Shown here: positions 19,404-27,500 of the stretch, in pieces
How the letters are laid out: each line of letters opens with the position of its first letter
Position numbering within the stretch: position 1 is the stretch's first letter
NCBI GenBank assembly: GCA_963575745.1
Contig: CAUYUJ010017965.1
Coordinates: 187,728 to 215,227, forward strand
Source: Prorocentrum cordatum
Lineage: Eukaryota > Sar > Dinophyceae > Prorocentrales > Prorocentraceae
Length of the DNA stretch: 27,500 bases
Direction: 5' to 3'
Made by a program: the position numbers and the translations under genes
The notes under the pieces: generated by a model
Seen by the model: only the letters and a program-made list of their open reading frames with translations
Told to the model about the DNA's origin: nothing
Databases searched by the model: none

Positions 19404-19568
19404 TGACTACCTACCAGACCACCCCAACCCAACCCGAAGACCCGAATTTCGGGTTGGGGGGGGTACGGGATCCATATGTGTTTTTTCGATGTTCCCGGAC
19501 CCCCCCCACTAGAAATCGAGGGTAAATCTGAGCCTTCGGGTTGGGTTGGGGTGGTTTGGTGGGTGGTG
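19404..19568. mobile_element. Fold-back/MITE with ATGAAA target duplication
   Basis: Inverted arms ~45 bases long share ACCACCCCAACCCAACCCGAAG and its inverse (the left arm has CAGACC where the right has the equivalent of CAAACC). ATGAAA occurs at 19398-19403 and again at 19569-19574, immediately outside the arms, as expected for a 6-bp target-site duplication. The interior includes CCCGAATTTCGGG. No coding capacity. Confidence 0.7.
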
Positions 19569-19574
19569 ATGAAA

Positions 19575-20059
19575 ATCAGGGGGACGTAAGACCTGGGTGC
19601 AGGGGACTCGGAAATACCCGACGAGGTCGTCAAAAAAGTGGCGAGGCCGAGCCTGCATTTCGACGAGGCCTCCCGCTGCAGACACCCCACGAAACTCCTC
19701 CTCGTCAAAATCCGAGGCGCGGTCGTCAAAAAACGATGGCGAACCCGAGTCCTGGCAAACCCGGGTCTTACGCTCCCCCGAGAAAAACGACCCCCGACCC
19801 CCACATGAGGAGCTTTAGACGAATGGGACCGTCAAGCGACGCGCGAACTCCAGGCGGAAACAGCTCGACGGTCAGCCAACGACGACCCCGCGCTCTGTCG
19901 CTCCGTCGCTGCGCGCAGGACCGCGGCGCCAGAAAGCTCGCGCGCGTGTGCCTCTGCAGTCATGTCGTCATCCTTCGCGCGCACCTGCTCCAGCCCTCCT
20001 CCGTCTCACCGCACACGTCGGCCACGTCCCGACCACCCACCGGCAGAGGCGTAGTGCTG
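19575..20059. other. Unassigned sequence
   Basis: GTCGTCAAAAA occurs twice (about 19627 and 19722) and CGACGAGG twice nearby, a short local repeat. The forward frame 19541-20227 is open, but it runs through a fold-back and a MITE and is not gene-like. Confidence 0.4.
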
Positions 20060-20212
20060 GGTCGGGCATGTCCTCCTACAGGTGGATTTTGGAAAAATGA
20101 CAAATATACAAGAATAGCAAAAACTGCTCAAACAAAAAACGTTTCAGAATCGTCCCAAGACTATTGTTTGACTATTTTTGAAGATTCGTCCTGTAGAGGG
20201 ACATGCCCGACC
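20060..20212. mobile_element. GGTCGGGC-ended MITE, copy 5
   Basis: A 153-bp element with the best-matched ends of the family: GGTCGGGCATGTCCTCCTAC plus AGG at the left, against the inverse of CCTGTAGAGGGACATGCCCGACC at the right. TA follows the right end, but TG precedes the left end, so the target copy there may have mutated. The interior shares GACTAT and TTTGACTATTTT with copy 1. Confidence 0.8.
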
Positions 20213-20288
20213 TACGCTCAGTGGTGACTGATCTGGGCGTGTCCCGCCCTAGAGCTCCTTGCACTGGACCAGCCGCCCGCGACGGAAG

Positions 20289-21383
20289 AAGTGTGTGAGC
20301 GTGTGGGTGTTTGTGTGTGTTGTTTGGGTGGGCGTGTGCGTGTGGGTGTGTTGTGTGGGTGGTTTGTGTTCTGTGTTATGTGTAATGTGTGGTGCGTGGT
20401 GTATGTGGTGTGTGGTGTATGGCGTTTGGTGTATGGTGTGTGGTGTGTAGTGTGTGTGTGTGTATGTGTTGTGTGGTGTGTGGTGTGTTGTGTGCTGTGT
20501 GGTGTGTGTGTGTGTTGTGCGTTATGCGTTGTGTTGTGTTGTGTGTTGTGTGTTGTGTGTTGTGTGGTGTGTGGAGTGTGGTGTGTGGTGTATGTTTGTG
20601 TGGGTGTTGTGTGTTGTGTGTGTTGTGTTGTGTAATGTGCGTTGTGCATTGTGTATTGTGCAGTGGGCGTTGGGCGTTGGGCGTTGTGCGTGTTGGGTGT
20701 TGTGTGTGTTGTGTGTTGTGTGTTGTGTGTTGTGTGTGTTGTGTGGTGTGTAGTGTGTGGTGTGTGGTGTATGTTTGTGTGTGTTGTGTGTTGTGTGTTG
20801 TGTGATGTGCGTTGTGCATTGTGGATTGTGCGTTGGGCGTTGTGCGTGTTGGGTGTTGTGTGTGTTGTGTGTTGTGTGTTGGATGTTGTGTGTTGTGCGT
20901 TGTGTTGTGTGTTAAGCGTTGGGTGTGTTGAGTGTTGTGTGTTGTGTGTTGTGTGTTTTGTACTGTGTGTTGTGTGTTGTGTGTGTTGTGTGTTGCGTGT
21001 TGTGTGTTGTGTGTTGTGTGGTGTGTGGTGTGTGGTTTGTGTTGTGTATGTTGTGTGCGGTGTGTGGTGTGTGGTGTGTGGTGTGTGGTCTGTGTTGTCT
21101 GTTGTGTGTTGTGTGTTGTGTTGTGTGCTGTGTATTGTGTGAATGGCGTGTGGTGTGCGGTGTGTGGTGTGTTGTGTGTGGTGTGGGGTGTGTGGTGTGT
21201 GGTGTGGTGTGGTGTGTGGTGTGTGGTGTGTGGTGTGTGGTGTGTGGTGTGTTATGTGTGTGTTGTGTGGTGTGTGGTGTGTGGTGTGTTTGTGTGTGGT
21301 GCGTGTGTATGTGTGTCTGCGTGTGTGCTTGTGTTTGTGTGTTGTGTGTGTTTGCGTGTTTGTGTGTTTGTGCGTGTGCGAAG
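20289..21383 (+). repeat. GT-rich degenerate satellite
   Basis: About 1.1 kb built from GTGTTGT and GTGTGGT words. A longer unit is visible: the block containing ATGTTTGTGTG, ATGTGCGTTGTGCATTGTG and GTGTTGGGTGTTGTG occurs at about 20590-20700 and again at about 20768-20850. Open frames read as Cys/Val-rich forward and His/Thr-rich in reverse and are repeat artefacts. Confidence 0.93.
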
Positions 21384-22067
21384 TCATGTGAGCCCCCTAT
21401 CGGTAAGCCATCGCCGGGGCTGTTGCTGGAGGGCGCGTTGCGCGCGCTGTCTTGAGTTCCGACAACTCTGGCCTGACTTCGCAGCGCCGCTGCGCGCAGG
21501 GCCGCAGCGCCACAGGTGTGTGCGCTGTCATCGCCCAGTAACTTGCTCCGGCGTGAGTGGGCACACCGCGGCAGGCTGCGGTAGCTTCGCCCTGCTGGTC
21601 AGCCTCTCCACCGCTCCCATACGCGGGCCGCGGTGGCGGCACGTCCTGCTGAGCTCTCAGGCTCACCCACGCTTGTCACCAGAGGTGTGCTTCCCCATGC
21701 CCAACGCGCACCAGGGTGCTTGGCGTATCGTTGGCGTTCGCCACACTTCACCTCGCTGCCCATCTGGTGTTCGCGCTGCGATTCCACCACATCAACAACA
21801 CTCCTTTGGCTCAAGTTGTCCTGTTTTGCTTAGACTCAGGTGTCGGCGGTCATCCGGCCACACGTGGTTGTCCTGATGGCCGCCGCTATGTCGCCTCCTG
21901 CCATGCTGGGTGCTCCCGCTGTTGTTTCTTTCTCGCGTTTCGCCGCGCTTCGGCCGGCCGCTTTTGCGCTTCTGGCACAAACTGTTCGCCTCGACAGGCT
22001 CGGCTCGGCGCAGACCCCGCTCAACCCATGTAGAAAAACGTGCGCTGCATTTGTTCGGGGGCTTCCC
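21384..22067. other. Unique island with weak spliced-leader-like word
   Basis: Mixed sequence without simple repeats and without a protein I recognise. A forward frame is open at 21716-22033. TTTGGCTCAAG at 21805-21815 equals the last 11 bases of the dinoflagellate spliced leader; preceding bases do not match well. Confidence 0.35.
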
Positions 22068-22374
22068 ACACCCGGCTCAGTCAAAACCTGGCTTTGCAAG
22101 ATCCTGCAGGATCTTGCAGGATCCGACGCTCTGGCTTCGGGGAACGAACAAAAACATGAGCATAAAAACTCGGAGGTCCGCGCGGCTTTCTCGGATCGGC
22201 GCTGGACCCCCCTCCCTGGCGCGCGGAGCGCGCCACGGGCGGCGCCGGAAGCACCGCCAGGGGGGTTCCAGCGCCGATCCGAGAAACCCGCGCGGACCTC
22301 GGAGTTGTTATGTTTATGTCATTGCTCGTTCCCCTATGGCTGAGCCCCGTTTGCGCTGAACCCCGCTGCCTGAC
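22068..22374 (+). repeat. Dispersed GGATCC/CTGCAG-rich repeat, copy 3, interrupted
   Basis: 22068-22136 matches the middle of copies 1 and 2 (TGCAAGATCCTGCAGG words, then GACGCTCTGGCT). 22342-22374 supplies the continuation (GAGCCCCGTTTGCGCTGAAC, CCCGCTG). Joining across the inserted element restores the order CTCTGGCT-GA-CCCCGTTTGC seen at 5955-5975. Confidence 0.75.
22137..22336. mobile_element. 200-bp MITE with TGGCT target duplication
   Basis: Terminal inverted repeats begin TCGGGGAACGA at the left and TAGGGGAACGA (inverse) at the right, then continue through ATAA-ACTC and GGTCCGCGCGG, TTTCTCGGATCGGCGCTGGA and CCCCCCT boxes, so the arms cover some 85 bases each. TGGCT lies at 22132-22136 and at 22337-22341. 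The uninterrupted relative at 5775-6002 has a single TGGCT at the matching place, confirming an insertion with a 5-bp duplication. No coding capacity. The superfamily is not assigned. Confidence 0.85.
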
Positions 22375-22737
22375 AGCTGATTATTCTTGTTCTGGCGCTC
22401 GCTGGGCTCCCTCTCTGCGTCGGTGCCTTCTCGGCATGCCGTCCAGCTCCTCCCATTCCTCTGCCTCCTCGCACCCCAGCTGCCTGCCTGGGCCCTTGCT
22501 GTTCCCGCACCTCAAAATCGGCGGCGAGCGAGGGGGGAAATGAGAAGAAGAAGAAGAAGGCCTTCTCAGAAGGCGGCGGGACGTCTCAGAAGCCCTCGCG
22601 CCTTCTGAGTTGTTCACAACCATCCTGTGGTGTTGAGTCCTCGTTGAGTCCCCGCGTCTCCTTGTTCTCTCCTCCTCCTCCTCCTCCTCTTCTCCCCTCC
22701 TCCTCCTCTCCTACTCCTCCTCCTGCATCCCTATTTT

Positions 22738-22822
22738 CCTCCCTCCCTCCTCCCTCCTCCCTCCTCCCTCCTCCCTCCTCCCTCCTCCCTCCTCCCTCCT
22801 CCCTCCTCCCTCCTCCCTCCTC
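22738..22822 (+). repeat. CTCCTCC heptamer array
   Basis: About twelve TCCCTCC heptamers, preceded by irregular CTC triplets from about 22670. Pure pyrimidine. Confidence 0.9.
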
Positions 22823-22849
22823 TCGTCATCCCCCTCACTTTGGCACACC

Positions 22850-23490
22850 CTCACACGGATCGTGGCCCCATAGGAAGCTCCACCGAAGGCCCCAGTGGCC
22901 GCGTCCGCATGCGTCCCCCCGCCCATTTCGGCACACCCCTCACACGTTTCGTGGCCCCATTGGGAGCTCCACCGAAGGCCCCAGTGGCCGCGTCCGCATG
23001 CGTCCCCCCCGCCCACCGCATGCCCAATTCTTCGCACACCCCTCACACGGTTCGTGGCCCCATAGGGAGCTCCACGAAGGCCCAGTGGCGGCGTCGATGC
23101 GTACCCCCGCCCATTTCGGCACACTACCCCTCACACGTTTCGTGGCCCCATTGGGAGCTCCACCGAAAGGCCCAAGTGTCCGCGTCCGCATGCGTCCCCC
23201 CCCGCCCACGCATGCCCATTTCTTCGCACACCCCTCACACGGTTCGTGGCCCCATAGGGAGCTCCACCGAAGGCCCCAGTGGCCGCGTCCGCATGCGTAC
23301 CCCCGCCCATTTCGGCACACCCCTCACACGTTTCGTAACCCCACAGGGAGCTCCACCAAAGGCCCCAGTGGCCGTGTCCGCATGCGTCCCCCCCGCCACC
23401 GCATGCCCATTTCGGCAAACCCCTCACACGTTTCGTGACCCCATAGGGAGCTCCACCGAAGGCCAAAGGGCCGCCCATTGCATCCACTGC
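22850..23490 (+). repeat. Alternating 89/103-bp tandem array
   Basis: The landmark GTGGCCCCAT starts at 22862, 22951, 23054, 23142 and 23246, with variants GTAACCCCA at 23335 and GTGACCCCA at 23435. Spacings are 89, 103, 88, 104, 89 and 100. Short monomers pass through CATTTCGGCACACC; long ones add CACCGCATGCCCA and a TTCTTCGCACACC form. The true unit is thus a dimer of about 192 bp. Shared words are GGGAGCTCCACCGAAGGCC and GTCCGCATGCGT. Confidence 0.9.
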
Positions 23491-23683
23491 TCGTGGTCCC
23501 ATAGGGAGGCCAGTCGAAGGATGGATCCAGAACGCGGTATCCACAACTGCTTCTGGTTGGGTCCTTCGTCAGGGTAATTTTGTTTTCGCGGAAGGCTTAG
23601 GAAATTTCTCAGGCGGCCGGGGGACTTCCGAACCTTCTGAGAAGGCCTTTTCCTTCTCACTTTCCCCCCTCGCTCGCCGCCGA

Positions 23684-24000
23684 CAGAATCTCCTGCACCG
23701 CCCCACTTTGATGCCTGGAGCTCGGAGGCCTCCATCAGGAAGAACCCAGGTTGCCAGGATTGCCCGCACTATTCTCGCGTCCCGTCATGGCTTATCGCTG
23801 CCCGTTGATTGCCGTCGTCGACGCATCGAAGAAAGTGTGCACAGCCATCGACCCATCCGTATACAATCCTCTGGCTGCAGTTGCACTTCGAGGCCCACTG
23901 GCCCGATAAATGGCATGTGGGCCCCGCACGAGGAGATCGCTACGGGCGCGTCCAAACCATTTCCCACACCGATCAGCTACTTTCGAGTGTATATTAATGA
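23684..24000 (+). other. Unique island with short open frames
   Basis: Balanced composition. A short frame (ATG 23787 to TAA 23910, 41 codons) and an overlapping frame ending near 23995 look protein-like by composition, but neither contains a motif I recognise and they do not join without a frame change. Possibly a gene fragment, possibly chance. Confidence 0.25.
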
Positions 24001-24066
24001 ACGTAAACCTACAGACAGGCATATAGACAGACAGGCATACATACATATTTATATACATGCAGACAT

Positions 24067-24098
<32 letters not shown>

Positions 24099-24250
24099 AT
24101 ACATGCATGCATGCAGACAGACAGACAGATGTATATACATTCAGTCATTCATTCATCCATACATACATACTGGCACACATACCTACATGCATACCTAAAG
24201 ATACATGAATACATACATACATACATACATACATACATGCATGCATGCAT

Positions 24251-24286
<36 letters not shown>

Positions 24287-24620
24287 ACAAAAAAACAATC
24301 AAACATACATACATGCATACATACATACACCAGCATACATACATATATACATACATGCCGATCTACCTACCGGTCTACTTACGTGCATCCATACACGCTG
24401 CATGCATTGCCATGCATGCATGCATACATGCAGGCATAAATACATACACTACTACATACTCACATGCACATCACTATGCATACCCATATACAGGCATGAA
24501 TATATGCATGCATGTATACCTACATTACATGCGCGTACATATACACATAGACATACACACATACACATATACATACACATACACATACACATACACGTAC
24601 ACATACACATACACATGCAC

Positions 24621-24663
<43 letters not shown>

Positions 24664-24753
24664 TTCATATACACATACATGCGTACATACATACATACAA
24701 AAAGCGTACCCACATACATACACATACACATACACCTACACCTACACCTACAC

Positions 24754-24790
<37 letters not shown>

Positions 24791-24930
24791 TACATACACA
24801 ATACACATACACATACACATGCACGCATACGTGCATACATACATAATGTTACATACATGTGTGTGCACGCAGGCATGCATGCGTATATGCACACGTACAG
24901 ATACATATACACACACCACAAAAACAGCGA
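24001..24930 (+). repeat. CATA / CACATA / CAAG microsatellite complex
   Basis: Subregions include an (AT)n run near 24076-24096, CATA and CATG tetramers, a CAAG array at 24251-24285 and CACATA hexamers at 24547-24664 and 24716-24825, with a CACCTA variant near 24733-24751. Tetramer and hexamer repeats lacking stops give His/Thr/Tyr-rich open frames, which I reject as genes. Confidence 0.95.
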
Positions 24931-24933
24931 CCA

Positions 24934-25404
24934 CAGGAGGGAGAGAGAGAGAGAGAAAGAGATCCCAGACATGTGATGCCATCATTTTTCGGTGCGGGGT
25001 CCCCAGAAGTCCCGACCATTTCTCCAATGCTGGCTTTTCATCGCGAACCGTTTTTTTACGGCCCTGGCCCACCGGAAGCGAGAGCAGCCAAAAACCAATC
25101 GTCGTGACGACGCAGACATGTCTGGGAATGGCGAACAAGATCACCAGGGCAGTCGCGCGCGCGTGCCGTCGAACGCTTGCAAATATGCCAAGGCATCGGC
25201 GCCTGGCCATGCGACCCGTCCAGGCGAGTCGACATGCACGCCTCCACGCTGCGGCGGAGGGTTTGCACCGCCTCGGCGTTGCGCGGCCCCGCTCTGCGAA
25301 GAAGAATAAGCGAAAGAGAGAGAAAGAGAAAGAGAAAGAGAGAGACAAAGACAGGGACAGGGAGGGAGAGAGAGGGACAGACAGAAAGAGAGAGAGAGTG
25401 AATG
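24934..25404 (+). other. Unique island between GA-rich tracts
   Basis: GA-rich runs at 24934-24962 and 25311-25404 bracket about 350 bp of non-repetitive sequence. Both strands are open across it (forward as part of 24057-25529, reverse as part of 24665-25567) without a recognisable domain. If real coding exists, it cannot be told from sequence alone. Confidence 0.35.
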
Positions 25405-25635
25405 AGAGAAGGAATTGGGAAGGAAGGCCGCAAGGGAGATGGGGAGAAATGGAGAAAACGAGGGATTGTCTTGTAGATCCGTGTGTGTGCGTAAATACAT
25501 GTGTAGCATGCAAATGTGCACGTATATAATTATTTATATGCACATATGTACACATATGTGTATACATGCATGTATGCGTGAATGCGTGTGGGTGTTAGCT
25601 TGCGTGGACCCGAAGCATGTGTTTTTTAACCAAAT
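25405..25635. other. AT-rich unassigned sequence
   Basis: Contains short ACATATGT-like alternating words near 25540-25575, and no gene is recognised. Confidence 0.35.
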
Positions 25636-25835
25636 ATGTTGCGCCATATACGTGGTGCCGTGGTGCGATTTATGCGGCACAAACTACAGTGTGCAATATG
25701 TGTCGTGCATTGTATGCCGTGCGATCTATACTGCGCAACCGATGTGATGCAATCGATGTGGTGTTTGTGCATTGTATGTGGTGCAGTCTATGCGGTGCGA
25801 TATGCGCGGTGTATTCTAATCTGGCGCACTCTATT
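25636..25835 (+). repeat. Degenerate TGTGGTGC-type repeat
   Basis: Loosely repeated words of the form TATGYGGTGCRAT or GTGCATTGTATG, spaced about 12-24 bases apart. Divergence is high, so the repeat is old. A related reverse pattern (GCAATGCAAAGCA-like) lies at 26545-26621. Confidence 0.55.
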
Positions 25836-25850
25836 CGGCACATGCTGCGC

Positions 25851-26071
25851 GAGGCGGCGACGGGGCGGCGACGGCGACAACATAGCCGCCAGACCGCCAT
25901 TCAGTCCCAAACGGCGGGCGGCGACGAGGCGGCGACGAGGCGGCGACGAGGCGGCGACGGGGCGGCGACGGCGACACATAGACGCCAGACCGACGTTCGG
26001 GCGCAGGGAACGGGCAGCGGCGAGGCGGCAACGGGGCGGCGACGGCAACGGCGACGGCAACGGGGCGGCGG
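25851..26071 (+). repeat. GGCGGCGAC minisatellite, block 1
   Basis: GGCGGCGACGAG/GGGG dodecamers alternate with a longer linker (ACA-ATAG-CGCCAGACCG followed by GGGC-type sequence), giving units of about 85-110 bp. Arg/Ala/Pro-rich frames result on both strands. Confidence 0.8.
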
Positions 26072-26544
26072 CATGACATAGAATGATGGCAGCCCGAGGA
26101 CACAAATGGAGGAAAACCCATGACAGCTGAACGTATGTCCGATAGAGCAAATGGTGGACGTCACAAAACCTGAGCGACTAAACAAAGCAAAACCCCGACG
26201 AGACGCAAAGCAGCGCGTCGACTTCCCAAAATCACGTGAGCCCTGTCCCATGCAGCTGGGGGCAGAGGCATTATTTGCATGAGGCCGCCCAAGAAAACGA
26301 CTCGGTCGTACACATGGAACTTGGGAAAAGGCAAGATGCGACAATGATACCCACAGAAATGTTGGATCATCCAAGTCGAAGTCAGATTCATGCGTGTCGA
26401 AGGCCTACGGGGAAACAGCCCCAACGGCATCTTCAGGAACCATGGCAGCAAAGCATAGAGCACCGCTGTGTAATGGTTGGCCATCTTGATAAGGAGCATT
26501 CAATACCCCCACCCTCCCAACAGCAATTGTGGTGTAGCGAAAAG
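26072..26544. other. Unique island between repeat blocks
   Basis: Open frames of 105-160 codons exist on both strands (forward 26236-26553, reverse 26161-26499), with mixed composition but no family I recognise. Opposite-strand overlap means at most one could be real. Possibly a decayed element interior. Confidence 0.3.
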
Positions 26545-26621
26545 CAATGCTGAGCAGTATAAAGCAATGCAGAACCATACAAAGCACTGCAATTCAATGC
26601 AACGCAATGCAAAACAATGAC
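26545..26621 (+). repeat. GCAATGCA-type degenerate repeat
   Basis: Words such as AAGCAATGC, AAAGCACTGC and ACGCAATGC recur every 10-20 bases, directly before the second GGCGGCGAC block. Confidence 0.6.
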
Positions 26622-26748
26622 AGGGCGGCGACGGCGACAACAAGGCGGCAAACCCGACACTGGAGCCCAGACGACGGGCGGCGATGAGGCGGCGATGGGG
26701 CGGCGACGGCGACAACAAGGCAGCGGACCCGACACTGGAACCCAGTTC
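26622..26748 (+). repeat. GGCGGCGAC minisatellite, block 2
   Basis: Two further units: GGGCGGCGACGGCGACAACA, then a linker with CCCGACACTGGARCCCAG. The two linkers here match each other closely and match block 1 less well, so they were duplicated locally. Confidence 0.8.
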
Positions 26749-27054
26749 CTTAGAAAATACATATAGTATCCTGGGTGCAAGACCTGGTTCGGAAAAAATC
26801 CTCGAAGAGCCGCCCGACGCCGTTCCAAATTACCTATCGGTGTCCTTGCTGCTTACACTGTCGCCAGCTCCTCCCACCGTACGTTGCAGCTGGCAGTTGC
26901 CTAAACGCGTTTAAGATACCGTACCCCTGACGATCGTGAAGCATGTGCTTGCACGCGCGTCGCACGAAATTTTCGTTCCTTCGTAGCAATTACGTGAGTC
27001 AGAGACTGGTAAATAGGATCATGAAGTATGCTTGTGTGCGAAATCGCCGCTCGG
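26749..27054. other. Unassigned sequence
   Basis: Mixed composition. I see no gene, repeat family member or RNA gene here. Confidence 0.4.
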
Positions 27055-27486
27055 AAAAAGAAAGAGAGGGGGAGAGGGAGAGAGGGAGAGATGGGGAGAG
27101 AGAGGGAGGGAGAGGGAGGGAGAAAGAGAAGGAGAGAGACAGGGAGAGAGGGAGAGATGGGAGAGAGGGAGAGGGAGAGAGGGAGGGAGAGGGAGAGAGG
27201 GAGAGGGAGGGGGACAGAGAGACCAGCAGACAGAGAAACTGGCATACACAGAGACAGGCAGAGAGACAGAGAGTTAGTTGCTGAGAGGAGGGTGAATGTG
27301 GAGACGGAGAAGGAAATAAACTGCGAGAGCGAGAGAGAGCGAGTTGAAGACACAGAGGCTGAGACAGATGCGGAAAAGGAAGGCACTGGTAGAGAACGAG
27401 AGAGAGAGGGGGCGAAAACAACCCAACAAAACAAAAACAACAAACCAACAGTAACAAATAGGGAGAGAGAGAGAGAGAGAGAGAGA
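27055..27486 (+). repeat. GA/GGGAGA polypurine region
   Basis: 27055-27220 is nearly pure purine (GGGAGA and GAGAGG units). The rest is purine-rich with an A/C-rich gap at 27415-27460, and it closes with about twelve GA dinucleotides at 27463-27486. Open frames are Arg/Glu/Gly-rich forward and Ser/Leu/Pro-rich in reverse, as expected from the repeat. Confidence 0.92.
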
Positions 27487-27500
27487 TAAGGGGGAAAGCG

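Larger units (their letters stand above)
22518..23683. mobile_element. 1.17-kb fold-back-like unit enclosing tandem repeats
   Basis: The left arm 22518-22608 (TCGGCGGCGAGCGAGGGGGG, AATGAGAAG, GGCCTTCTCAGAAGGC) and right arm 23587-23683 (GCCTT-TTCCTTCTCAC and a C run ending CGCTCGCCGCCGA) are inverted copies of the arm found at 12507-12709. They enclose a CTCCTCC array and the 89/103-bp tandem array. Arrays between long inverted repeats recall Foldback elements; the comparison is inference. No target duplication is visible. Confidence 0.6.

Noticed and set aside
20932-21876. Cys/Val-rich 314-codon open frame
   Set aside because: Two-thirds is GT satellite; the remainder has no known domain.
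24057-25529. 490-codon forward open frame
   Set aside because: Largely CATA/CACATA and GA repeats; only about 115 codons are non-repetitive and the opposite strand is open too.

Overview
This window looks like accessory, repeat-dominated nuclear DNA of a eukaryote, most likely a protist or alga with a GC-rich genome. There are no closely packed genes, ribosome-binding sites or operons. Most of the sequence is microsatellites, minisatellites, higher-order tandem repeats and short inverted-repeat (MITE or fold-back) elements. Two weak hints point to a dinoflagellate: a decayed C2H2/C2HC zinc-finger coding remnant of the kind I associate with non-LTR retrotransposon tails in those genomes (1258-2249), and an 11-base match to the 3' end of the dinoflagellate spliced leader (21805-21815). 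Neither is decisive, and I do not assign a species.

Layout. 1-3310: GC-rich mixed sequence with one copy of a GGATCC/CTGCAG-rich dispersed repeat (382-586), a hairpin element (692-857), a CCT microsatellite and the zinc-finger pseudogene. 3316-4957: a composite inverted-repeat structure whose arms carry an 18-bp minisatellite in opposite orientation around a pyrimidine tract. 5539-7850: a Tc1/mariner-like MITE with TA target duplications, a second dispersed-repeat copy, the first copy of a GGTCGGGC-ended MITE, a 400-bp pyrimidine tract, a CGT microsatellite and further inverted repeats. 8734-11740: a fold-back, a 64-bp tandem array, a higher-order repeat that mixes several motifs, and a dispersed module later split by a GGA microsatellite. 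11775-13672: hairpin elements and two more MITE copies. 13782-18168: about 4.4 kb of hexanucleotide satellite with blocks of different variant hexamers. 18291-20212: a CTA microsatellite, MITE copies, a perfect 22-bp-arm hairpin and a fold-back with an apparent 6-bp target duplication. 20289-21383: GT-rich satellite. 22068-22374: a dispersed-repeat copy interrupted by a 200-bp MITE with a TGGCT target duplication. 22518-23683: a 1.17-kb inverted-repeat-bounded unit enclosing alternating 89/103-bp tandem monomers. 24001-27500: CATA, CACATA, GA and GGCGGCGAC repeats separated by short unique islands.

I see no confident intact protein-coding gene, tRNA, rRNA or CRISPR array. The many long open frames are explained by low-complexity repeats whose units lack stop codons. 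The main biology here is mobile and tandem-repeat biology: at least three non-autonomous inverted-repeat families with target-site evidence, related hairpin families, fold-back-like composites carrying tandem repeats, and microsatellite growth inside dispersed repeats. No autonomous transposase is present, so the MITEs would have to be mobilised from elsewhere in the genome.
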